Shown here: one piece after another, positions 36,207-46,000 of the stretch
How the letters are laid out: each line of letters begins with the position of its first letter
Numbering within the stretch: position 1 is the first letter of the stretch
Source: Pedobacter chitinilyticus
GTDB taxonomy: Bacteria; Bacteroidota; Bacteroidia; Sphingobacteriales; Sphingobacteriaceae
Assembly: GCF_003313385.1 (NCBI RefSeq)
Contig: NZ_QMHN01000001.1
Span: 1,104,097-1,168,096, forward strand
Reading direction: 5' to 3'
DNA: 64,000 nucleotides
Program-made: the position numbers and the translations under genes
Notes under the pieces: generated by a model
The model's input: the letters and a program-made list of their open reading frames with translations, nothing else
What the model was told of the DNA's origin: nothing
Databases searched by the model: none

Positions 36207-39200
36207 TCAATTTCTTTCTAATTGCCATTGTCTGAAATCATCCTCTAAAAACGCAAATTTTTTCTCAAAAAGGTGTGCAAGACGCGTATTTGCTGTTGCG
36301 AAAAATATCTGTTTACCAGATTTCAGCGCATTCAGTCTCAGATAATCCAGAAAAGACAAAGCATTCAAATCATCAATGAAAGCAACCGGGTCATCAAACA
36401 TGATGATGTCAGGACCGTTGGTAAGCTTGTTGTTCAGCGACAAGAAAATTGAAAGCGCAAGCGCTGATCTCTGCCCAGTGCTGATTTCCGTCACGAACCT
36501 GCGCTTTCCCTGCTGGTCAATCAAAACCAGCCTGTCACTCTCAAATTTAAGATCTGAAAATTCTTTGGGAACGTGAATAGACTTGAAGATATCGATGATC
36601 TCACCTAGATTACCAACAAAGAACTCTTCAATTTTCTTAGCAGCTCCATCGGAGGTCAATTCTGTCAAACGCTCAAATGCTTTACGGAAGCGTTCCAGCT
36701 TTTCCGAGTTGAGCGCTATCATCTTGTTGTTTTTATCCAGCCGTTCCCTAGCCTGTTTAACCACTATTTCACCACTAAGGGTATTCCTAAAGGACTGAAT
36801 AGCCTGTTTCAGCACGTCAGAATTGTTCTTGATCTCCGAGAACTTACTGGTATCACCGATAGCTAAAAGAGATGTTAGTTTGGCGGCATATCCGGCGAAT
36901 AACGCTAGCTGTTTATCCTCCTCTTCCAATTTTCTAGCCGCTAATTTGGCATCAGCTTGTTCTTCTGGCGGTAGACCAAGTAGCAATTTGACATCTAACC
37001 CTTTCTTATAACGTTCATCAGTATTTCTTTCCAGTTCTGAACTGTTAGCTGAAAATTCTTTACGTAGAGCAGATAGCTTGTTAGTAATGCCAGTTACATT
37101 CAGCACATCCAATTTCAGTTCGTCATTAAAAGCCTGGGATATCCTCACTTTCAGCTCGGCAAGCTCCACCTCAGATTTTCCCGAAAGGTTGCCAAAAGCG
37201 ATAGTATCGTTCAGTCTTTCCAATTCATTTGCGACGTCTGTCGATTTGCCAATAATTTCTGAGACTTTTAGCAAAGTCTCATCAAAGGACATGATCGGTG
37301 CATCTAATCCAAAATAGCTCTGATAGGCATCTTTGATTTTTGCGATATCAGTTAATTTCTTTTGGATATGAGTTGACTCTTCCGTCCATGCAGAGACCTT
37401 CTTATTTTTCTCATCGAACCTTTCGCTTCCGTCGATTTCCGAACTGATCAATAAATTGATGCTATTTTCTAGTTTCGAACGCTCGAAACTGGTTTCACAT
37501 AATGGGCAACTGGTAGCTTCCGGCGCGACCTCCAGATAGAGCTTCCCTTTGGTCTTTAGCTCCTTGATCAGTCCCTCGACCTTGCCCATTTTGTCCAGTT
37601 CCCGTTGTATCTCCTGTTTAACTGTTTTAATATCATTTTGTATTTGCTCATCTCTACTCTTTTCCGCTAACACAAAGGCATCAATATTTTGTGAAGAGCG
37701 GTAGGAAGAAGTGTCAATTTGTGAAATGGAGGCCGCAACAAAATCCGTTTTATTTTTGATCAGCTGTTGCTCCCGTTGTTTAACGGTCACCCCCTCTAGC
37801 TCCATATACCTGCCTTCGGCTAGATATTCCATCCCCCTCTCAAGCAGCTGTATTTTTTTCTCGAGGTCTTTTTGGAGACCTTGGATAGTAGCACTTTTTT
37901 GTGCCAGCGCTTTGACTTGATCGATCAGTCCGTCAAAGGCGGCTTTTTTACCATCAAACTTGTCCCTGGCCAATTGGATCGCACTCAGCGTATCATAAAA
38001 GAAATTGTCATCGGCAAAATTCTGCAACAGCACACCCAACTGGTTATTCAGGTCTTCAATCGCCGTCAGCTCTGTATCCACATCCAAACCCTTTTTGTGA
38101 AAACCGACGTTCTGCATGTCCTGTGCTACTTTCTCACGGATATATTTCAGGTTTTGGGGCTCTAGATACGCACCGACCACCTTGTTGTCTAAAACAATTT
38201 CATTTTTTGCCGCATCAAAGGCGTCCTTGAGCTTCCTGTACTCTGGTCTAATCCTTTCAAACATTTTATTACAACGTTCCTGTATATGATTGAACTCAGG
38301 TCCCAGAATAATACTTTTTAGTGCGTCCATGACTTCACCTTCTGTTTTACTGCTGGAAAAGCTGTGGGCCGCGTCCGCATTGAAATAGTTGAATCTATTG
38401 AAAGAATTAAACAGGGTGTTACCACGGTTGTAAGTAGTGGAATACCATTTGAGATCCCTGGCTTGGAATAATGCCTGATTAGTTCCCTGGTATTGTTCCA
38501 TCTTGGATGAACCATTATAGATTGCCTCCAAACAGCCGTTCGGATTGACCTGGTGAACATTCCTTGCAGACCTACCGCAAAGCATCAGTTCTATCCCCTC
38601 AAAGACCGAGGTTTTCCCAACACCATTGATCCCCTTGAATAAATTTACCTTGCCAAAACTAAAATCCCTTACAGATTTTGGAAAAAGACGATAATTTTCC
38701 TTCAGCAACAACCTATCGATAAATTTCACCGTACCTACATCGCCAACCGCCTTCTTAACACTTGCAATAGCCTCCTTTCTAGTCTGATTCTGCGAAAAGC
38801 GATCCATTACACTTACATAAGTCTCATCAGTATAGACCTCCTGCAGATCAACTTCCTGTAACAATTTCTTCCATTCGGATACAATGTCGGGCTGTACCGT
38901 CTTTTCTGCAAGATCGATATGGAAGAAGTCGGTGAACTCCTTTTCATCGAGCACGTATTTCCGCGCATATTTATCGTCATTTTCGATATCGTTAACCTCT
39001 TCCTCTGAAAACTGGTCATTTAACAGGAACAGGTAATAATTCCACTGGAGTGCACCAGGATTGCTATAGAACTCGCTGGAAAGCAACTGTTCCTGATAAT
39101 CTCCAAAATCTTCCTTTTTATCATTCAGCAGATCGATGAAACACACGCCGGCCACTTTATCTTCTATATTTAGCGTCCCCCTGTAGATTCCCTTGTTTAT

Positions 39201-39257
39201 TTCTTTTAGATCGGGAAGAATTTTCTTCGCCGTATCGATAATTCTTATATTGTCCAT
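36207..39257 (-). CDS. SMC/Rad50-like ATPase with zinc hook
   Basis: The 1016-residue protein has a unique N-terminal domain (1-190), Walker A (GINGVGKTS, 209-217), long coiled-coil arms either side of a CPLC zinc hook (584-587), then the signature 'EISTGQRSALALSIF', Walker B 'DIIMFDDP' and D-loop near the C-terminus ('FIDDLNALSFLDYL'). This is the RecF/Rad50/SMC-type ABC ATPase layout that detects or holds DNA ends. The start is 4 nt beyond the stop of the nitrilase-like gene, so the two are one unit. ATPases of this build occur in Lamassu and other multi-gene defence systems; which one, if any, cannot be settled here. Confidence 0.85.
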   Translation of the reverse strand: MDNIRIIDTAKKILPDLKEINKGIYRGTLNIEDKVAGVCFIDLLNDKKEDFGDYQEQLLSSEFYSNPGALQWNYYLFLLNDQFSEEEVNDIENDDKYARKYVLDEKEFTDFFHIDLAEKTVQPDIVSEWKKLLQEVDLQEVYTDETYVSVMDRFSQNQTRKEAIASVKKAVGDVGTVKFIDRLLLKENYRLFPKSVRDFSFGKVNLFKGINGVGKTSVFEGIELMLCGRSARNVHQVNPNGCLEAIYNGSSKMEQYQGTNQALFQARDLKWYSTTYNRGNTLFNSFNRFNYFNADAAHSFSSSKTEGEVMDALKSIILGPEFNHIQERCNKMFERIRPEYRKLKDAFDAAKNEIVLDNKVVGAYLEPQNLKYIREKVAQDMQNVGFHKKGLDVDTELTAIEDLNNQLGVLLQNFADDNFFYDTLSAIQLARDKFDGKKAAFDGLIDQVKALAQKSATIQGLQKDLEKKIQLLERGMEYLAEGRYMELEGVTVKQREQQLIKNKTDFVAASISQIDTSSYRSSQNIDAFVLAEKSRDEQIQNDIKTVKQEIQRELDKMGKVEGLIKELKTKGKLYLEVAPEATSCPLCETSFERSKLENSINLLISSEIDGSERFDEKNKKVSAWTEESTHIQKKLTDIAKIKDAYQSYFGLDAPIMSFDETLLKVSEIIGKSTDVANELERLNDTIAFGNLSGKSEVELAELKVRISQAFNDELKLDVLNVTGITNKLSALRKEFSANSSELERNTDERYKKGLDVKLLLGLPPEEQADAKLAARKLEEEDKQLALFAGYAAKLTSLLAIGDTSKFSEIKNNSDVLKQAIQSFRNTLSGEIVVKQARERLDKNNKMIALNSEKLERFRKAFERLTELTSDGAAKKIEEFFVGNLGEIIDIFKSIHVPKEFSDLKFESDRLVLIDQQGKRRFVTEISTGQRSALALSIFLSLNNKLTNGPDIIMFDDPVAFIDDLNALSFLDYLRLNALKSGKQIFFATANTRLAHLFEKKFAFLEDDFRQWQLERN

Positions 39258-39261
39258 CAGA

Positions 39262-41028
39262 CTATTTCAAAAATGAGTTTTCGTTGCCACTTACTATATC
39301 CCTTATACTGCTACTGCTTTCGCCAGACTTTGCATGATAAGCTCCATCCCGACGATAAAATACCACGACCCTTTCCCTGTTTTTATTTTCTAGGTCGAAA
39401 AGGCTCTGAAGGGCCTGGAAAGTCCGTCCAATTACCTCGTCAGTCGCCATTCCGAGGTAACAAACCGTGGCCCAGACCATTTCACCTGCCGTATTCACTA
39501 GATTACACCTGAAATACTGTAATCCTACCAGTTTCTCCTTCTTATCATTTTTGTGGTGCGAATAGCCCAACAACAGTTCTTCTGTCTTGAGATTGGACAG
39601 ACTGTTGGGCAGATAACCTGGGTTGCGAAGGATCTCAGCACCTAAAACCTCCATCAGTTCGACATACCTGTTCCTTATCCTTACGCTTTCTTCTTCCAAA
39701 TCTTCTCCAACCGTGATGCGCCTATTGATGTCGGTATTATCCAAACTTTTCATCGACCAGACATGCTTCAGTTCCGACCATTGCTTCGCAGTTTTCTCGG
39801 TAATCTCTCCAGTGCTGAGGCAAGCCAAAAGCTCCTTCTCTATCACACAATTTTCGGGACTGTTCAAAAATACATTATGACATCCTACCGACTGCAGGTA
39901 AGCGATATGTTCGTCCGAAACAGTATCTACGGCCACAAGGCTATCTTCATGGTCGAAAACGTAGGTCGCTAACATATGGGGACCATTTCTCATCTGTTGT
40001 GGCGCTACACCGCTATTGATATTGACCGAGGTGTTGTTGAACAGAAAAGCATGTGCCGCACTATTTAAAATGAAGGCATGCTTATCCATACCATAGTAGT
40101 AATAATAAAGGCCAAGCTGATGATTATCCCTTATCCTCGCCAATTTATGAAAACCAAAATCGTTTGAGCGCATGTATACGCCACTTCGAGCTGATTTTTT
40201 GGCTAACAGCCCATCACGACCTAGCTTAGACTTATTGTTCCAGTTCAATCCGATCACCTCGGTGCGCTGCGCCGAGAGTACGAAACTCCTGAAATTTAGG
40301 AAACAGGGATGTGTGGGGCCTGGGTTTACCTGTGGATTCAATACGAGAAAAGGCAGGTCTCCCCAGAGAATCCGGTCCTTGACCTCCTTCGTCATCTGTT
40401 CAGAGAGGTTCATTGCCTCGGAGCAGATCACAGACATGAGATGGACAGAGTTCGGCCGATTGCGCAAGATATAGATTTCCCTTCCCGGAATCAGGTTGTC
40501 CCGTTCGACATCACCTCCGCTCCAAACACCCATATGAAAGTTCTTGAACTGCATCAAAAGGACAAGTTTTTCCACATCTTCGACCACTGTCCTAAACAGA
40601 TAGACCAAAGGATCGACGAAATTATTAATGCCCTGAAGTACCCGCTCATCGAAATAGGAGATAATATCCTCACTCAAATTTGAGCGAAATTCCACAAGTT
40701 CTTCCTTGTTCAGGGATTCCATCCCGATAGTCCACAGTTTGCCCGCGTTAGGCCAGTGTTGCTTATCTGCAATAATCTCGTTCAGCGAAACAAAAGGACA
40801 GCAATATTCTGGAACAAGCCCAAGATCTGCACCGGTCTCCTTCAATAGAGCAAAGTAGGAACGAAGTTTAGTGGATACATCAGTACCATTTTTTATCGCA
40901 AGGTTGCTAGCGGACAGCACACCTTCATGTTGGTACAATAAAGTGTTGTAGGTGACTGTTTCCCTGTTGAGCACATTCAGGTCTAGAGCCACCCCGGGCA
41001 GTACTTCTTCTATATATTTAAATTCCAT
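39262..41028 (-). CDS. Nitrilase-superfamily domain protein paired with SMC-like ATPase
   Basis: The first 250 residues show a carbon-nitrogen hydrolase pattern: Glu74 in 'LGLVPEYCCPF', Lys162 in 'LMQFKNFHMGVW' with a downstream 'IPGREIYIL', and Cys202 in 'MSVICSEAMNL', then 'FLVLNPQVNPGP'. These correspond to the Glu-Lys-Cys catalytic triad. The remaining 340 residues are unassigned. With the SMC-like ATPase 4 nt downstream, it could be the effector (hydrolysing an amide, NAD-like or peptide substrate) of a DNA-sensing defence pair. The triad was found by eye, so the enzyme class is probable and not certain. Confidence 0.65.
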   Translation of the reverse strand: MEFKYIEEVLPGVALDLNVLNRETVTYNTLLYQHEGVLSASNLAIKNGTDVSTKLRSYFALLKETGADLGLVPEYCCPFVSLNEIIADKQHWPNAGKLWTIGMESLNKEELVEFRSNLSEDIISYFDERVLQGINNFVDPLVYLFRTVVEDVEKLVLLMQFKNFHMGVWSGGDVERDNLIPGREIYILRNRPNSVHLMSVICSEAMNLSEQMTKEVKDRILWGDLPFLVLNPQVNPGPTHPCFLNFRSFVLSAQRTEVIGLNWNNKSKLGRDGLLAKKSARSGVYMRSNDFGFHKLARIRDNHQLGLYYYYYGMDKHAFILNSAAHAFLFNNTSVNINSGVAPQQMRNGPHMLATYVFDHEDSLVAVDTVSDEHIAYLQSVGCHNVFLNSPENCVIEKELLACLSTGEITEKTAKQWSELKHVWSMKSLDNTDINRRITVGEDLEEESVRIRNRYVELMEVLGAEILRNPGYLPNSLSNLKTEELLLGYSHHKNDKKEKLVGLQYFRCNLVNTAGEMVWATVCYLGMATDEVIGRTFQALQSLFDLENKNRERVVVFYRRDGAYHAKSGESSSSIRDIVSGNENSFLK

Positions 41029-41117
41029 TTATGAGCGTAAACATTTGGTTGGTAGTAAAATTAATGAAATAAATTTTACCAAGCATCATGTGTGATTGGC
41101 CAAGTCATAGCCGCATC

Positions 41118-41765
41118 TCAGGAAACCACCTTCAGTTCGATGACTTCCCCCAATTTCTTTTTCGGATACACGATCGATGCCAACTTGAAGATCCCTCCGA
41201 TGGCCGTCACCAAACCTGATACGTTGATGTAATTGTCCAATTTCAGGTCAAGGGTATGATCCTCCTTGTTCCTGATGGTCTTGATGGCAATGAAGAACTG
41301 GAATTCGATATCATCAATCTTCTGTTCGGTCTTACAGAACATCAACAGGTTATGCAGGTCAGGTTTCTTTTTTTCCTGTTTGATCCACTTCTTAAATGCG
41401 GGATCACTCTTGTAGTGCACGTTCAAAAGGTGTTCCATAATCTTTACCATATCCTCGATGGCATTTTCGGTCTGCCCTATCTGCAATAGCTGCAGCGCCT
41501 GCGCAAGTTCGTTGGATATCTTGACATCGACATCCCTGAACTCCTCGATCAGCTTTTCGATCTGGAACTTCATTTCGGCGCTCAGATCTGGGTTCCGCTT
41601 GAGCGAATCAAGGATCAGCTTAAGCTTATCCTCTTCCAGTTCAGCGATTTTCTTTTCCTTTTCTTCGTTCTCAAAATAGAGGTATACCGCTACAAAGATA
41701 GCAATCACCGTCGCCATAGCCATCCATCCGAAAGCCACAGTATTCTTATTCATTTTATGCATCAT
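41118..41765 (-). CDS. Membrane-anchored HEPN-like protein
   Basis: The 215-residue protein has one transmembrane helix (about 12-30), a charged coiled coil (33-60), and a helical domain with 'TIRNKEDH' (Arg165, Asn166, His170), matching the RNxxxH (Rx4-6H) motif of HEPN/DUF4145-type domains. HEPN domains often act as RNases in conflict systems, but many DUF4145 members are not proven nucleases. It starts 2 nt after the metallo-beta-lactamase gene, so the pair is cotranscribed. Confidence 0.6.
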   Translation of the reverse strand: MMHKMNKNTVAFGWMAMATVIAIFVAVYLYFENEEKEKKIAELEEDKLKLILDSLKRNPDLSAEMKFQIEKLIEEFRDVDVKISNELAQALQLLQIGQTENAIEDMVKIMEHLLNVHYKSDPAFKKWIKQEKKKPDLHNLLMFCKTEQKIDDIEFQFFIAIKTIRNKEDHTLDLKLDNYINVSGLVTAIGGIFKLASIVYPKKKLGEVIELKVVS

Positions 41766-41767
41766 CT

Positions 41768-42805
41768 TTAAGCTTCAAAAGATAGGTCCCCATTAAGCTT
41801 TGTCGTTTTTACGGAAAAGTTACGCGCCTTCGAATCGAAACAGTCAAGCACCTCGTCATCCTGATGCCTATTGCCAGAATTATAGGCATGCACCGGGTTC
41901 ATCAGTTCGGAAATTTCCTTAGAAATGTTGTTGTTTGAGCCATGATGAGGTATCTTCAGAAAATAAAGGTCCCTCAGTTCTCTTTCCCAATCTGGGATCC
42001 GTTTGAAAGAAGAGATCCCCGCATCCCCCGTAAATAGCAAACGCCCTTTATCACAGTCGATGGCAATAATAATGCTGGCGCGGTTAGTCGCCGTAATCGA
42101 TGCCGTTTGCTCGTCCTTCAACTTATCGCAAGACTTCAAGCCCGCCAGTTGCTGAAACCTATTAAAGCCCTCAAACAGCACATGCTCGCGAAGCTCCTCT
42201 GACAACAACTCGTATGATTTTTTGTTGGGCGGAAAAAGTTCTTCGAAATATTCCCTTGTGGGCCCAAGCACCTTCACTTCAGGCCAATGTGCAAATTTAG
42301 GGCCATCGCCATGGAACACATTCCTAACCTTCCGCTCTGGCACCAAAGAAAGTAACTGTTTCAGTTGACCAATGGATTCGATTAAGAATTCAGCTTTCTC
42401 CTGAAGCATAGTAACGCCATTACTCCCAACCTTGGCCGCTGAATCCAGCACCAGCTCGTCGGCATGCTCCACCACCTGATCCATCAAATCTCGTCCATTG
42501 CCCAAGTCTTTCAAAACTTCCGGCGTTTCATGCACCCACACTTCCTTGACACCATCAATGTAATCTTCGATCAGGGGAATAAGTCCACCAATATGGTCAC
42601 TGTCATAATGGGTACAGACCACGATGTCAGGTGCAGCCTTCCCATTGCGTTTCAGTACCTCCTGCAACTTCGGCTTTAATTTCGTTAAATAGTGGCCCAC
42701 CATACCGCCATCGATGACCATGACCATTCGCTGGCCAGATTTTTCGAGTTCCACGATGATCGCATCACCATCGGAAACATCCAGCATATTGACTTTTACT
42801 TGCAT
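41768..42805 (-). CDS. ComEC-type metallo-beta-lactamase fold hydrolase
   Basis: With the ATG at 42805 the protein starts MQVKVNMLDVSDGDAIIVEL, the usual beginning of ComEC/Rec2-like MBL domains; the frame is open back to 42895, but that would add a non-matching 30 residues. Metal-binding motifs are 'CTHYDSDHIGG', 'LLFTGDAG' and 'LKIPHHGSNNN'. The fold hydrolyses phosphodiesters or nucleotides in related proteins. It has no membrane helices, unlike ComEC. It pairs with the HEPN-like membrane gene 2 nt downstream. Position inside the defence block suggests nuclease or nucleotide-hydrolase function. Confidence 0.82.
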   Translation of the reverse strand: MQVKVNMLDVSDGDAIIVELEKSGQRMVMVIDGGMVGHYLTKLKPKLQEVLKRNGKAAPDIVVCTHYDSDHIGGLIPLIEDYIDGVKEVWVHETPEVLKDLGNGRDLMDQVVEHADELVLDSAAKVGSNGVTMLQEKAEFLIESIGQLKQLLSLVPERKVRNVFHGDGPKFAHWPEVKVLGPTREYFEELFPPNKKSYELLSEELREHVLFEGFNRFQQLAGLKSCDKLKDEQTASITATNRASIIIAIDCDKGRLLFTGDAGISSFKRIPDWERELRDLYFLKIPHHGSNNNISKEISELMNPVHAYNSGNRHQDDEVLDCFDSKARNFSVKTTKLNGDLSFEA

Positions 42806-43029
42806 CACAAATTTATTTGGTTTAGAAATCCAGCCCATCGATACATGCGCCGGAACCTGAAACATCAAAGGCGAGTACTTGCGAAAAAACAGCACGCAAA
42901 ACTCATCAATGGCCAGTCGGGTATGATTAAGAGCCGAATAAATTTAATTGTTTTTTTTAAAACACAAAAACTTTTGAAAGATTGCCCAAACCCGAACCTA
43001 AACATACACAACAAACATTCCCAGACATT

Positions 43030-46000
43030 CTAACCTACATCCGATAAGTACGTTGTTATACGTTTCAACCAGACGGCATCCCTCCCATATCCGCGACGTT
43101 TGCTGTCGTCGACCTCAGCATGCTTTGAAATGAATTGGTACCGTACCATATCCTTTCCCTCAAATATTTGTAGTAGTCGATCCATGTAGTTTTTCCTTAT
43201 ATAGTATAACTTACAGCCGTCGGCCCAAATGTATTGGCTTACCCTGGCACCGGTTGACTTGTCATAAAAGCTCAAATCTTCAATCCTAAAACGTAGACCA
43301 AGCGCAGCGGAGATTTTCTTATCAAGAAAACGGAAATTGGGGTGTGGATACCTTTCGGAGGTATACCCTTGCCAACTGTAGTAGTTAAGCAGATCCATCA
43401 ATCCCATTTCATCTGCATAATAGCCTTCCTCATAGAATTCAGCAAATTTGCTCCATGAAATCTCGCCCGCAAAAACATGATAATTACTACTAGTGTCCAA
43501 ATGGAGTTTACCCTGCTTCACCTGTTCAGAGAAACTTTTTATCATAGGCATATCAATCAAAAAGCTCTGTATGCCCAAATAAAAATCGGCATTGAGTTCC
43601 GATGATTTTTGTTTGACTTCCGCTGAAATGAGTAGCCATTCCTCCCCATCGTCCAGTATAGCGCTATAAAAATCATCTATTATTGCCTCACCCTTATCCT
43701 CCAACCAGCTGCTTAACGTACTGGCGTCCCTTGGCAAAAATGAATCTGTGATCAATTGGAATTTTTTCGGCAGTACAGGAAAAGATGGATCAAAGACCAG
43801 ATAGTCAGGCCGAAACCGGTGACCATACTCCTTTTTGAGCTTGCCGTCAAGGAACAACCTCCCTGTAAGGTCATGGTAGGCCAACCATAGATATTTCTCC
43901 CTGTAATCCAAAAATTTCCCATGCAACCCTTCGGCATAATATTGGTTACGGTTTTTAGAGATGTCCAGCTCAATGGTTTCAAACTTATTTTTGGCATAGC
44001 CCATCTTGGCAACAAGTTCTCGGATAATAGTTAATATCTGCGTTTCCGACAGCGTCTTTCTCTTAAAATAACTATCGGTACTGATGGAACGAACCTGATA
44101 TTTGTTAAAGTCATAGATATCCATCCCAAAAAATTCCGGAAAACTGCCCGACCTGTCACCTGTAGCCCTAGGCTTATCCGGTAATTCGATGGGTAGTCTC
44201 CTAAAATCCAATTTTCCAAAATTGATACCCATTTGGCTTTTGGCATATTCGGACATGGTCAACAGATACTCTAAGACCAGCGCATCATTGGTTGCGAGCT
44301 TTGGAATAAACTCGCCAGTTACAAAAATCCGAAGCTCGTTGCCAAACGCCTTATCTTCCGATATCATCAGTGAGCCGAGCATCGCAGCGCAAAGCACCTG
44401 AAGACAATTCCCATCCTTTACCAGCATTGCCTTTTTTAACTGAGGGACCAGGTTTAATTTGCCAAGCTCCCTACATAGCAAAGTAAGGTTTTCCGTAGCC
44501 AGCGAAACAATAGACCTGTCGCTGGAAGTCGCGGACAAATAGTTGGTAAAGAACTCTTCCTCCAGCTCATAAGAATCAAATTTTTTCTTCCTGAAATCAA
44601 TGTTCCGTTTTTCCAGATAGGCGTAAACCCTGAACCTGCTCTTCCTTATCAGTTCACTCCAAAAAAGATCAATATCTGCTTGTTTCAATGCTTCCAAAAG
44701 AGAAATGGTCAATTCTCCAAGGCCGTAAAGCTCTTTTAAATAAATATTCTCGAAGAGTTTTTCATAGATCAGCGCATAGTTTCTCTCTTTTTTCTTCAGC
44801 TTGGCAAGAATGGCTATAAATTTCTCCTGTGACTCTTTCCTATCAATTAGATAGTCTACATTGTTGATGCATTCGGAAATCACCTCCTCATTACTGGACA
44901 CCTCAAATAAATCGACGCCGAATTGATGTGGGAGCAGGTGCACCAGGGAAATCAGGATATCCTGCCTCAATGGGTGCTGTTCCGTTCCCTCTCCGATCTT
45001 AGCCTGGACTTGTTCGGTTTTAAAATAAGCTATAAGTTCTGTAACATCTTTGATTTCGGCCAGCAGGTACTTCGCAATCAGACAACCGCCGACCAGATCG
45101 TAAGTAAACTGGACAGTTTCGATGTCGGAATGCAAATTTCTCTGGAAGCACAGCCCCTCGTCCAATAATTTTTCAGTCAGGCTACCTATCAACGTCACCG
45201 AACCCGGATCGATAACTTCATGAAAGTCCTGGAGATCGATTTCCCTGCTGTTGTTTTCCCAAATTACTTTTGTAAAACTATCCACCCCTTTCTTCAGTTT
45301 CCTTTTCATGATGGGATCAGTCCTTCCCTGCACTTTACAGACTTTTGATAGAATCTGATCGACATAAGCTTCAATACTGATGAATAGGTTCTCAATACTG
45401 ATTGAAATCTGCTGTTTTCCCTCGTTGACCTGAGAAAATATCTTTAGCAGCAGCGGATTCCTGAACAATTCCTTATTGAAGTGCCAAGACTTCGGCCTAA
45501 TAGTATACTTCTCAAAATATTTGGTGATTACCGCGTCCCTGTTATTCTGGTCAAAACCCACCAAAAGCTTTGTATTCTCTATTTTCTTCAGGTCCGTCTC
45601 TTCGAAAATCGCTTCCAGGTAACGGTCACGACAAGTCGTAACCAGGATTATGTGGTCAAACTTCCTGATATCTCTGATCATGTCCTTCAGATGTCCCTTC
45701 CAAATCTGATCAAAGGGGTTGCTTTCGTTCAGTCCATCTATGACGATAGGAACTTTGATCCCCTTGGCAAGGCCCAGATTATGTAGCGCCTGCAGAAAGT
45801 CCACAAAAGAATACTCCCTTTCGAGGCCCAACTGCTCCAGAATCATGTTCTGGGGAAGACCGGTTCCACGAAAATTTGAACCCAACATCAGCACGCAAGG
45901 TAGTTTCTTTCCGACCAACACATTACAGATGTTACAGGCGAGATTTGTTTTCCCATAGCCCGCGCTACTGAGGATGTGCATGTCTTTTTGATAGACCAGA

